Position numbers and translations under genes: made by a program. This document shows positions 56,946-64,000 of a DNA stretch of 64,000 nt, piece by piece. This DNA comes from Paracoccus caeni. Its GTDB lineage: Bacteria; Pseudomonadota; Alphaproteobacteria; Rhodobacterales; Rhodobacteraceae. The first letter of the stretch is position 1; each line of letters opens with the position of its first letter. The notes beneath the pieces are model-generated. The model was not told the DNA's origin and ran no database searches. It saw only the letters and a list, made by a program, of their open reading frames with translations. The stretch spans positions 158,576 to 222,575 of the forward strand of contig NZ_JAEPRQ010000006.1 of assembly GCF_016629665.1 (NCBI RefSeq), in the 5' to 3' direction.

Positions 56946-57506
56946 GACCGCCGCGCGCAGATCGGGCAGCAGGTCCGTCTCGAACCACGGATTGCGCTTC
57001 AGCCAGCCGGTATTGCGCCACGAGGGATGCGGCAACGGAAAGACCCGCGGCGCATGATCCCGCCATGACGCAACGGTCTGGGTCAGATTGCGGGTGCCGA
57101 GATGCCATTCCTGCGCACGCCCGCCGACAAGCAGGGTCAGTTCCGGGCGTAGCATCTCCATCACTTCCGTGCGCCATGTGGCGGCGCAAAGCCGTGGCGG
57201 CGGCAGATCGGCGCCCTTGGCGTCATAGCCCGGAAAGCAGAAGGCCATCGGCACGATTGCGATCCGGTCGCGGTCATAGAAGGTCGCATCGTCCACCCCC
57301 ATCCACTGCCGCAGCCGCTGCCCCGAGCGGTCGGTGAATGGCCTGCCGCTTTCATGCACCCGCAGCCCCGGAGCCTGCCCGACGATCAGGATTCGCGCGC
57401 CTTTTCGGAACCACGCCACCGGACGCGGCGCGTGATGTGTCGCCGTCGCGGCGAAACGGCCCGCACACAGACGGCATGCGGTGATCTGGTCCTGAAGACT
57501 GCCCAT
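56931..57506 (-). CDS. Uracil-DNA glycosylase family protein
   Basis: 191-aa UDG-superfamily enzyme that removes uracil or other damaged bases. VGQAPGLRVHESGRPF (family motif 1) and PLPHPSWRN (late motif) are plain; CRLCAG near the N-terminus supplies a Cys pair but the full four-Cys Fe-S set of family 4/5 is not evident. Overlaps the convergent gene by 15 nt. Family-level subgroup not resolved. Confidence 0.85.
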   Translation of the reverse strand: MGSLQDQITACRLCAGRFAATATHHAPRPVAWFRKGARILIVGQAPGLRVHESGRPFTDRSGQRLRQWMGVDDATFYDRDRIAIVPMAFCFPGYDAKGADLPPPRLCAATWRTEVMEMLRPELTLLVGGRAQEWHLGTRNLTQTVASWRDHAPRVFPLPHPSWRNTGWLKRNPWFETDLLPDLRAAVSAML

Positions 57507-57670
57507 CGTTCACATCTAGTGAAAATGCCTCGCGAAAGAAGGGTGACAGGCTTATGTTTTGTCTGGCATCACAGCCTGAGGCCAAAGTTTTCCGCTTTGA
57601 CTTCAGGAAAGATTAACCCCCGCCATGCAATGCTGGCCGGATAAGATGAAACGGATGGTCGCCGCAGCCG

Positions 57671-58324
57671 ATGTTGGAATTTGACAACGTCTCGAAATCG
57701 TTCTGGACGGGAACACAGCGCAAGGTGATCCTCGACCGCGCCTCATTCCGGGTCGAACTGGGAACCTCGCTGGGCATTCTTGCGCCCAATGGCACGGGCA
57801 AGACCACCTTGGTCAACATGATGTGCGGTCTGGAAAAACCCGATGAAGGGCAAATCCGCCGGACCAGCCGGATATCGTTTCCGCTGGGCTTCATGGGCGG
57901 TCTGGTCGGGCGGCTGTCGGCCAATGAAAATGCCCGCTACATCGCCCGAATCTACGGGCTGGACCCGGATTACGTTTCGGCCTTCGCCCGCTGGCTGACC
58001 GATATTGGCGAATATTTCGACATGCCAGTGGGCACCCATTCAGCGGGCATGCGGCAGCGGTTCAACTTTGCGCTGCTGCTGGCGCTGGAATTCGACATGT
58101 ATCTGATCGACGAAGGCATGCCGCAGACGACCGATGCGGAATTCAACCGCAAGGCGGGCGCTGTGCTGTTCGACCGGCTGCGCAGCGCGACCGTGGTGAT
58201 CGTGTCGCACCAGCCGCAAACGATCGAGAAATTCTGTCGCGCGGCGGCAATCCTGCGTGACGGACGGCTATACATGTTCGAATCCCTTGATGAGGCGAAA
58301 CAATACTATGACTACACCGCCTAA
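57671..58324 (+). CDS. KpsT-like capsular polysaccharide export ATPase
   Basis: 217-aa ABC ATPase of the polysaccharide/KpsT type. Walker A APNGTGKTT (38-46), signature HSAGMRQR (LSGGQ equivalent), Walker B MYLIDEGM and VIVSHQP with the switch His. Small ATPases with this signature partner an ABC-2 permease (KpsM) for capsule export; none is adjacent here. Overlaps the KpsE-like gene by 17 nt. Confidence 0.88.
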   Translation: MLEFDNVSKSFWTGTQRKVILDRASFRVELGTSLGILAPNGTGKTTLVNMMCGLEKPDEGQIRRTSRISFPLGFMGGLVGRLSANENARYIARIYGLDPDYVSAFARWLTDIGEYFDMPVGTHSAGMRQRFNFALLLALEFDMYLIDEGMPQTTDAEFNRKAGAVLFDRLRSATVVIVSHQPQTIEKFCRAAAILRDGRLYMFESLDEAKQYYDYTA

Positions 58325-60086
58325 GGCCCGCCGTTTCCACGCCTCGGCGGAAGAGGCTGTCCGCCCCGGTGCCGTGTCAGAGCCTGTCTCCGCCCAAGAT
58401 CGTCCAAGGCCGGATGCGGGGATCAGGCTGGAATTGCGCAAGAAGGCGGAACCGCAGGATGTTGGTGGTGTAATGAGCGATGCAGATGCGCAAAGAGAAC
58501 GGTTGATGCGGACCGAACCCGTCGATGACGGGCTTGGCGGTCTGCGCGCTGCGGCGGATGAGGCCGCCGGGGGCACGACGCCCGCAACCAGCCCCGAAAG
58601 TCCGCAGGAGCTTGAGGCCAAACTAGCGGCGATCCGCGCCGAAAATCTGTCGGAACGGCAGCTTCGCATCGCCCGGCGTATCGCCGCGATGCATCAGATC
58701 ACGGTCAATTCCGATGAAGAGGCGGTTCTTCGACTGCGCGAACGCGGCATTGATCCATCGCAGCGTGCGGCGCTTGGACAGATCCTGTCGTCGGAAGGCA
58801 GCCGGGCGCAAGCCCAGCCGTCGCAGACCTCGCCCGTCGTCGTCCCAAGAACCGCCCCGCCTCCGGTTCCCGCCGTCGCACCGGGAACCGAGGTAGCATT
58901 ACCCCGCCCGGGATTGCCGACACGCGAGGCCCTGACCGAAGAGAAACGGGCCGAGGAAATCTACAGGATCCAACGCGACATCGCCCGCCGCCGCCGTCGC
59001 CGGATGGCGATGCTCAGCATGCGGTTGCTGATCTTCGTGATGCTGCCCACCTTTCTCTGCGGGCTCTATTATTTCCGCTACGCGACGCCGCTTTATGCGA
59101 CCGTCTCGCAGTTCCAGATCCAGTTCGCCGATACCGCCGGAATGGCGACACAGGGCAATGCGCTTGCCGGGCTTCAGGCCAATTCCGACGCGGTCGGCGT
59201 GCAAAGCTATCTGTCCTCGCGCGATGCAATGCTGCGGCTGGATGCGGACAAGGGTTTCAAGGCCGCCTTCCAGCAACAAGACATCGATCCAATCAAACGC
59301 CTGCCCGCCGATGCCACGAACGAGGCGACCTACCGGCTGTATCAGAACTCGGTCAAGATCGGCTACGACCCTACCGAGGGGATGCTGGACATGGAAGTCG
59401 TCGCCCCCAATCCGCAGCTTAGTCAGGAATTTTCGCTGGCGCTGATCGCCTATGCCGAGGAACAGGTGGACCGCCTGACCGCGCGCCTGCGCTCGGACCA
59501 GATGCAGGGCGCGATAGACGTTTATAACGACGCGGAACAGAAGGTCGTGGCGGCGCAGCAACGTGTGCAGGAGTTGCAGCAATCACTGGGCGTTCTGGAC
59601 CCTGTGGCCGAGGGCACGGTGGTCATGAACCAGATCTCGATGCTGGAAGGGCAACTCAGCGAGAAGCGACTTGAGCTGGGCCAGCTTCTGGTGAATGCCC
59701 GGCCACAGCAAAGCCGTGTCGATGGCGTCCGCGGCGACATCTCGCGTCTCGAAGAATTGATCGCCCAGACCCGCACGCAACTGACGCAAGGAAATGAGAC
59801 GCGCAATTCGCTGGCCGCGATTACGGGCAAATTGCGGATTGCGGAAAGCGACCTTCTCACACGGCAGGAATTGCTAGCGGCGGCGGCAGCGCAGATGGAA
59901 ACGGCGCGGATCGAGGCGAACAAGCAGGTGCGTTATCTGTCGCTGTCGATCAATCCGGTCGCCCCGGACGAGGCCACCTATCCAAAGGCGTTTCAGAACA
60001 CGCTGGTGGCATTCCTGATCTTTTCGGGTATCTATCTGATGCTGTCGCTGACGGCCTCCATTCTCCGCGAACAGGTATCCACATGA
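58308..60086 (+). CDS. KpsE-like capsule export inner-membrane/periplasmic protein with long N-terminal extension
   Basis: 592 aa. A membrane helix at ~236-254 and another near 567-587 flank a periplasmic coiled-coil region (AEQKVVAAQQRVQELQQSLG and later LEGQLSEKRLELGQLL), the plan of KpsE/BexC-type polysaccharide export proteins. Before the first helix is a ~230-residue cytoplasmic, Pro/Ala/Glu-rich extension not seen in classical ~380-aa KpsE. Start MTTPPKARR overlaps the ATPase by 17 nt and kdsA follows with a 4-nt overlap. Confidence 0.85.
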   Translation: MTTPPKARRFHASAEEAVRPGAVSEPVSAQDRPRPDAGIRLELRKKAEPQDVGGVMSDADAQRERLMRTEPVDDGLGGLRAAADEAAGGTTPATSPESPQELEAKLAAIRAENLSERQLRIARRIAAMHQITVNSDEEAVLRLRERGIDPSQRAALGQILSSEGSRAQAQPSQTSPVVVPRTAPPPVPAVAPGTEVALPRPGLPTREALTEEKRAEEIYRIQRDIARRRRRRMAMLSMRLLIFVMLPTFLCGLYYFRYATPLYATVSQFQIQFADTAGMATQGNALAGLQANSDAVGVQSYLSSRDAMLRLDADKGFKAAFQQQDIDPIKRLPADATNEATYRLYQNSVKIGYDPTEGMLDMEVVAPNPQLSQEFSLALIAYAEEQVDRLTARLRSDQMQGAIDVYNDAEQKVVAAQQRVQELQQSLGVLDPVAEGTVVMNQISMLEGQLSEKRLELGQLLVNARPQQSRVDGVRGDISRLEELIAQTRTQLTQGNETRNSLAAITGKLRIAESDLLTRQELLAAAAAQMETARIEANKQVRYLSLSINPVAPDEATYPKAFQNTLVAFLIFSGIYLMLSLTASILREQVST

Positions 60087-60925
60087 CCCAACAAAAACAT
60101 ATCCCCATCGGCAATCTCACCTGCGGCAACGACCTGCCGTTGACGGTGATCGCCGGCCCCTGCCAACTGGAATCGCTGGATCACGCGCTGATGATCGGCG
60201 AAACCATGGCCGAGGCCTGCGCAAAGGCCGGTGCGGGCTATGTCTTCAAAGCCAGCTACGACAAGGCTAACCGGACCTCTTTATCCGGGCGTCGTGGTCT
60301 TGGGATCGAGGAAGGTCTCGAAATCCTCGCGACCGTGAAACAGCGGCTGGGCTGCCCGGTCCTGACCGATATCCACGACATCGATCAGGCGATCCGCGCG
60401 GCGGAATTTGTCGATGTGATCCAGATCCCCGCATTCCTGTCGCGTCAGACCGATCTGCTGCTGGCTGCTGGCAAAACCGGCGCGGTTGTGAACATCAAGA
60501 AGGGTCAGTTCCTGGCACCCTGGGACATGCCGAATGTGGCGGCGAAGGTCGCCTCGACCGGAAACGACAATATCCTTTTGACCGAACGCGGCGCCAGTTT
60601 CGGCTATAATACGTTGGTTACCGACATGCGTTCGCTGCCAATCATGGAGCGGACCGGCTATCCGGTAATCATGGACGCGACCCATTCGGTGCAGCAACCC
60701 GGCGGCCAGGGCGGCTCTTCGGGCGGGCAGCGCGAATTTGCGCCGCTGATGGCGCGGGCGGCGGTCTCGGTCGGCGTCGCCGGGGTGTTTATTGAAACGC
60801 ACGAAGATCCCGACAACGCGCCCTCTGACGGCCCGAACATGGTTTATCTGGACCGGATGCCTGCGCTGGTCGCCTCGTTGATGGAATTCGACCGGCTGGC
60901 AAAGGCCGATCCGGTCATGGGCTGA
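60083..60925 (+). CDS. kdsA: 3-deoxy-8-phosphooctulonate synthase
   Basis: 280-aa enzyme that condenses PEP with arabinose 5-phosphate to Kdo 8-phosphate. VIAGPCQLESLDHALMIGE, FKASYDKANRTSLSGRRG, LTDIHD, QIPAFLSRQTDLL and the end MDATHSVQQPGGQGGSSGG are diagnostic. Its place behind two capsule-export genes suggests Kdo supply for a Kdo-linked capsule as well as for lipid A core. Confidence 0.96.
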   Translation: MTQQKHIPIGNLTCGNDLPLTVIAGPCQLESLDHALMIGETMAEACAKAGAGYVFKASYDKANRTSLSGRRGLGIEEGLEILATVKQRLGCPVLTDIHDIDQAIRAAEFVDVIQIPAFLSRQTDLLLAAGKTGAVVNIKKGQFLAPWDMPNVAAKVASTGNDNILLTERGASFGYNTLVTDMRSLPIMERTGYPVIMDATHSVQQPGGQGGSSGGQREFAPLMARAAVSVGVAGVFIETHEDPDNAPSDGPNMVYLDRMPALVASLMEFDRLAKADPVMG

Positions 60926-60934
60926 CCACGTGTC

Positions 60935-60962
60935 GGGGCGGGCGGATCAGACCGCCTGCCCC
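60935..60962. terminator. Hairpin between kdsA and flavoprotein gene
   Basis: GGGGCGGGCGG (60935-60945) pairs with CCGCCTGCCCC (60952-60962) apart from one mismatch. It covers the stop codon of the convergent flavoprotein gene. No U-run on either strand, so function is uncertain. Confidence 0.45.
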
Positions 60963-62122
60963 GCCGCTTCACCCGAAGCCCAAGCCCACTGAAAGTTATA
61001 CCCGCCAAGCCAGCCGGTCACATCGACGCATTCACCGATGAAGTAGAGCCCCGGCGCCTTCCGCGCCTGCATGGTCCGGGCATCCAGATCGCGGGTATCC
61101 ACGCCGCCAAGCGTCACCTCGGCAGTGCGATAACCCTCGGTCCCAACCGGTTTTACCTGCCAGCGCTGCACTCGCGCCCCAAGCTGATCCAGCCGCGCGT
61201 TCGGCTGATCCGCCAGTCGTGCATCCGCCAACCCCTGCTCAGCCGCAATCGCCGTCGCCAAACGCTCTGGCAGCAGTTGCGCCAAAGCGGTGGCCACCGC
61301 CACCTTGCCGCCCTGCCCCTTCCGCTGTTTCATCGCGGTGGCTACGTCAATCCCCGGCGCAAGATCGATCGAAAGCACCTCCCCCGGCGCCCAGAAGCTG
61401 GAGATCTGCAGAATCACCGGGCCGCTCAGGCCGCGATGCGTAAACAGCAGGCCATCTCGAAAATTGCCGCCACCATGCGCAATCTGCGCCTCGACCGCGA
61501 TCCCCGCCAATGGTCGGCTCAGCGCCAGATCCTGCTCGGCAAACGTCAACGGCACTAGTCCGGCCTGCGTCGGGACGATACGCAACCCGAATTGTGCTGC
61601 GATTTCATAGGCCAGCCCGGTCGCCCCCATTTTCGGAATCGACTTACCCCCGCAAGCGACCACCACCCTATCGGCGCGCAACCTTTCGCCCGAGATCGTG
61701 GCGACAAAAGCATCGCCATCACGTTGCAGATCGGTCAACGAACTGTTCAACCGAAGCTCGGCACCGCGCATCCGGTGCAGCAGCAGATCGATAATCTGCG
61801 TTGACTTGCCGTCGCAGAACAACTGACCCTGCGTCTTCTCATGCCACGCGATTCCCGCGTGATCGACCAGCGCAACGAAATCCTGAGGCAAAAATCGCGC
61901 CAGCGCACTGGCCGCGAACCGAGGGTTCTGCGACAGAAACCGATAAGGCGTCGCCGCAAGATTTGTGAAGTTGCAGCGCCCGCCGCCAGAGATGCGAATC
62001 TTCTCGCCGGGATGTGCGGCATGATCAATCACGGCCACCCGTTTGCCACGCCTGACCGCCGTCCCTGCACAGAACAATCCTGCGGCTCCGGCACCGATGA
62101 TAAGAACGTCTGTCTGCTTCAT
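60947..62122 (-). CDS. HI0933/BaiN-like FAD-dependent oxidoreductase
   Basis: 391-aa flavoprotein of the HI0933 family (COG2081). FAD motif VLIIGAGAAGLFCAGTAVRRG, the family segment GEKIRISGGGRCNFTN, and the C-terminal GECVDVTGWLGGYNFQWAWASG are typical. Reaction unknown; some relatives act on steroid or unsaturated substrates. Divergent from tRNA-Gln, 94 nt apart; a C9 tract lies in the spacer. Confidence 0.9.
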   Translation of the reverse strand: MKQTDVLIIGAGAAGLFCAGTAVRRGKRVAVIDHAAHPGEKIRISGGGRCNFTNLAATPYRFLSQNPRFAASALARFLPQDFVALVDHAGIAWHEKTQGQLFCDGKSTQIIDLLLHRMRGAELRLNSSLTDLQRDGDAFVATISGERLRADRVVVACGGKSIPKMGATGLAYEIAAQFGLRIVPTQAGLVPLTFAEQDLALSRPLAGIAVEAQIAHGGGNFRDGLLFTHRGLSGPVILQISSFWAPGEVLSIDLAPGIDVATAMKQRKGQGGKVAVATALAQLLPERLATAIAAEQGLADARLADQPNARLDQLGARVQRWQVKPVGTEGYRTAEVTLGGVDTRDLDARTMQARKAPGLYFIGECVDVTGWLGGYNFQWAWASGEAAGQAV

Positions 62123-62216
62123 TACCGCCGCATATCGACCCGCGAAAGCTCGCGCAAGTTTTCCTATTTTTCGACTTGCACCCCCCCCCTGTCTTGGCTA
62201 TCTACCCTCGCACAGT

Positions 62217-62291
62217 TGGGGCGTGGCCAAGTGGTAAGGCATCGGTTTTTGGTACCGTGTACCGTAGGTTCGAATCCTACCGCCCCAGCCA
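62217..62291 (+). tRNA. tRNA-Gln (TTG)
   Basis: 75-nt cloverleaf TGGGGCGTGGCCAAGTGG ... CGCCCCAGCCA with CCA encoded. The acceptor stem pairs TGGGGCG with CGCCCCA, the anticodon loop TTTTGGT gives TTG, and the T-arm AGGTTCGAATCCT is canonical. The 3' end of this tRNA is probably the attachment site of the integrase-bearing element that follows. Confidence 0.96.
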
Positions 62292-62339
62292 ATTCAATGA
62301 TTTCAATATCTTAGACGGCGCATTTCGCAGTCGTGCGAG

Positions 62340-62470
62340 GTGTGCGGACCTTCGCATCTTGTGCCTGAAACGAAGGCACAACATCTTGTATCACATCTTC
62401 CGAAGAGGGCGCCGTTACGTCTGAAGACGACAGATTCGCGGGCAGTCGATCCAGATAGCCCTAAAAACCG
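62340..62470 (+). pseudogene. Frameshifted N-terminal part of the integrase
   Basis: Protein-like pieces can be read in different frames: CGPSHL (from GTG 62340), LKRRHNILYHIFRR (62365 on) then RRYV followed by a TGA, SEDDRFAGSRSR in another frame, and IALKTDDPAVAR (62455 on) in a third. In order they look like the start of a DUF6538-type tyrosine integrase. The breaks suggest that the N-terminal arm-binding region is lost, while the catalytic region downstream remains open. Confidence 0.6.
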
Positions 62471-63883
62471 ATGATCCGGCCGTTGCCCGAGCCGCAGGTG
62501 CGGCAGCCACCTTCTGCGTTGCGGCCTGCCGCTGCCCGCACCATCGTCCCCCCGGAAGAGCGGCCCGAGGGGCAGCAGGTTCGGGAGGGGGGCACTATAG
62601 CCCCCGTCATCATCCACAACCATATCGTCATGTCCGCGCCACCGGCTCCTGCCCCCGTCGCCCTCCTTCCACAAACCCTCCCGCCCGTCGCCGAGCCGCG
62701 ACGTGATCCCCCCGTCGTGCAGCGGCTCCATCCCGCGCCCGTCGTCATCGACCTTACCGAACCGGAGCCCGACGCGATCATCCCCGCCGCCGAGCCGAAA
62801 CCGAAAGATCCGAAGGCGGAACGCGCCGCCAAGGCCGCCGAAGTGGTTCCGGAAGGAACGGAGATTCTCTCGATCGTGCCCCGGATCAATGCCGAGGACA
62901 TGAAGCGGGGCAAGGTGAACGATGGGTCCGCGCGCGATCTGGAAAGGACGCTGCAGCTCTTCGTCGAAATGACCGGCGTCGGCATGGTTGAAGCAATGAC
63001 GCAAGCCCATCTTTCCGAGTTCGTCGACCTGTGCGCGATGCTGCCGAAAAACTACCGCAAGAGCGAGGCGGAGCGGAACAAGCCGATCGGCGACATCATC
63101 GAGGCGGCGCAGGAAGATCCGCACGTGACGTTCATCAGCGCGGCCACGATCAATAAGTCTCTGACGAATATCACAAAGCTGATCAAGAAGGCGCGGTCTT
63201 ACGGAATCTCGGTCTCTGGCACGCTCGACCCCGGACTGCTGCGGATATCAGAAAAGGGCGCAGCAAAGGATCAGCGCAAGGCGTTCACGCTCGACGATAT
63301 CCGGTCGATCTTCGGCCACGCGTCGCTGACTCCCGGCGTCAATCGGGCGAGACCGGAAGCGGCGTTGTTCTGGGTCGCCCATATTGCGGCGCTAACCGGC
63401 GCGCGGCGCGAGGAGATATGTGGGCTGGCGGCGGAAGATTTAGAGGTCCGCGACGGCATCCACGTCCTGTTCATCCGGCCTAACCGCTATCGCCGCCTCA
63501 AGACCGAGCAGTCGGAAAGGGTCGTTCCGCTGCACCGCGACCTGATCGCGCTCGGCTTTGTGGGATACGCGGCCAAGCGCGAACCCGGTGGAATGATGTT
63601 CGACCTCCGGAAGAAGGCAAAGGGCGCGTCGTATGGCGACTCGATCGACTACCGCTGGCGACAAGCGCAGTCGGAAACGGTCGGAACTGGCCAGCGTAAG
63701 TCCTTCCACTCGTTCCGGCACTCCGCGATCGATGCGCTGATAAAGGCGAAGGTGGGTAAGCAGACGCGGGCGCAGCTCTTCGGCCATCTGGTTGGAGATA
63801 TCGAGGGTGACCGCTACGTCGGCGAGCCGGACCTCCGAGAGCTGTGTGATGCGATCGAGCTCCTGCCGTCTGTCAGAGCTTAG
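62471..63883 (+). CDS. Tyrosine recombinase/integrase, catalytic part intact
   Basis: 470-aa open frame. From ~residue 130 it is a good tyrosine integrase: core-binding region, then catalytic Arg312 (LTGARREEI), a Lys near 344, HSFRH with His413/Arg416, His439 in FGH and Tyr449 in GDRYVG. The first ~100 residues are Pro/Ala-rich and look like an off-frame translation, consistent with frameshifts just upstream. It follows tRNA-Gln by 180 nt, the usual layout of tRNA-integrating islands. Start unsure. Confidence 0.8.
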   Translation: MIRPLPEPQVRQPPSALRPAAARTIVPPEERPEGQQVREGGTIAPVIIHNHIVMSAPPAPAPVALLPQTLPPVAEPRRDPPVVQRLHPAPVVIDLTEPEPDAIIPAAEPKPKDPKAERAAKAAEVVPEGTEILSIVPRINAEDMKRGKVNDGSARDLERTLQLFVEMTGVGMVEAMTQAHLSEFVDLCAMLPKNYRKSEAERNKPIGDIIEAAQEDPHVTFISAATINKSLTNITKLIKKARSYGISVSGTLDPGLLRISEKGAAKDQRKAFTLDDIRSIFGHASLTPGVNRARPEAALFWVAHIAALTGARREEICGLAAEDLEVRDGIHVLFIRPNRYRRLKTEQSERVVPLHRDLIALGFVGYAAKREPGGMMFDLRKKAKGASYGDSIDYRWRQAQSETVGTGQRKSFHSFRHSAIDALIKAKVGKQTRAQLFGHLVGDIEGDRYVGEPDLRELCDAIELLPSVRA

Positions 63884-64000
63884 GTCATGTTGACGAATGG
63901 CGGAGCCATAGCCTGATGCAGGCGACGTCTACGAAGCCGAGGAAACTGTCTGCAGTTTTGTCGTAGCGGTTTGCCAGCCGGCGGCTGTTTTTCAGCTTGT
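63884..64000 (-). mobile_element. IS5-family element, truncated by window edge
   Basis: The minus strand carries the C-terminal end of an IS5-family transposase (KLKNSRRLANRYDKTADSFL, then FVDVACIRLW and LRHSST) ending with TGA at 63885-63887. The element end GGTCATGTTGACGAAT starts at 63884, directly after TTAG (63880-63883), which overlaps the integrase stop codon TAG. Only 117 bp are visible. It differs in sequence from the IS5-type remnant at 39 kb. Confidence 0.8.

Noticed and set aside
62181..62189. Run of nine C residues before tRNA-Gln
   Set aside because: A homopolymer in a spacer with no gene effect visible; phase variation is unlikely because no reading frame depends on it.
62303..63124. 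Minus-strand frame opposite the integrase
   Set aside because: Composition (Gly/Arg/Asp runs) follows the GC mirror of the Pro-rich plus-strand frame; no domain.

Overview
The window looks like chromosome of an alphaproteobacterium of the order Rhodobacterales, most likely Paracoccus or a close relative. Support: high GC with strong G/C third-position bias; the infA-maf-rng-yacG block beside tRNA-Phe; a fused ATP sulfurylase/APS kinase; Hsp20 followed by a DUF1150 gene; and a tripartite tricarboxylate transporter next to prpD. The genus is inferred from gene order and protein resemblance, not from a database search. Most of the window is ordinary core genome, densely packed, with many 1-8 nt overlaps marking operons.

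Layout. 0-5.6 kb: end of a pyrimidine-reduction operon (preA), then a minus-strand operon trmJ-like/ctaA/M32 carboxypeptidase, and a divergent ThiE-like gene. 5.7-8.6 kb: a translationally coupled trio (membrane protein with a hydrolase-like GHSSG motif, cytochrome P450, YjbR protein) of unknown purpose. 8.7-15.9 kb: trmB and a methylcitrate/tricarboxylate catabolic region (prpB, a GntR/FCD regulator, prpD, tctABC) with a shared palindromic operator candidate. 16-22.7 kb: manC, lpd, an MFS gene, queA, and bfd-bfr. 22.9-32.6 kb: pheT, a secreted protein with three PPC-like repeats, small membrane and secreted proteins, a NUDIX gene, purEK, and an Hsp20 pair. 32.7-39 kb: a drug-type MFS exporter, sat-cysC, a LysR regulator with a divergent DUF1127-like gene, and trxB with a divergent Lrp-type regulator. 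39-39.9 kb: a decayed IS5-family element. 40-48.6 kb: tRNA-Phe, yacG-rng-maf, infA, a FliM/FliN-type protein with a degenerate receiver, a COG2607 ATPase, tatABC, marC, an aspartic protease and paiB. 48.9-53.4 kb: a TPP riboswitch and the thiamin operon thiD-O-S-G-E-F. 53.4-62.1 kb: EamA transporter, prfC, an unknown protein, a uracil-DNA-glycosylase-family protein, a capsule-export block (kpsT-like, kpsE-like, kdsA) and a flavoprotein. 62.2-64 kb: tRNA-Gln followed by a tyrosine integrase and a second IS5-family end, the edge of a tRNA-borne genomic island.

The clearest points for follow-up are: (i) a structured repeat of about 72 bp present twice, plus a partial inverted copy; (ii) TGTCGACA palindromes linking prpB, the GntR gene and the tct-prpD operon; (iii) the P450 trio; (iv) the integrase at tRNA-Gln, whose N-terminal coding region appears broken by several frameshifts; and (v) a receiver protein without its phosphoacceptor aspartate next to an orphan flagellar-switch-like protein. 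No CRISPR array, phage structural region or biosynthetic gene cluster was seen. The system novelty hinted at in the task is at best modest here; the P450 trio and the 72-bp repeat are the strongest candidates.
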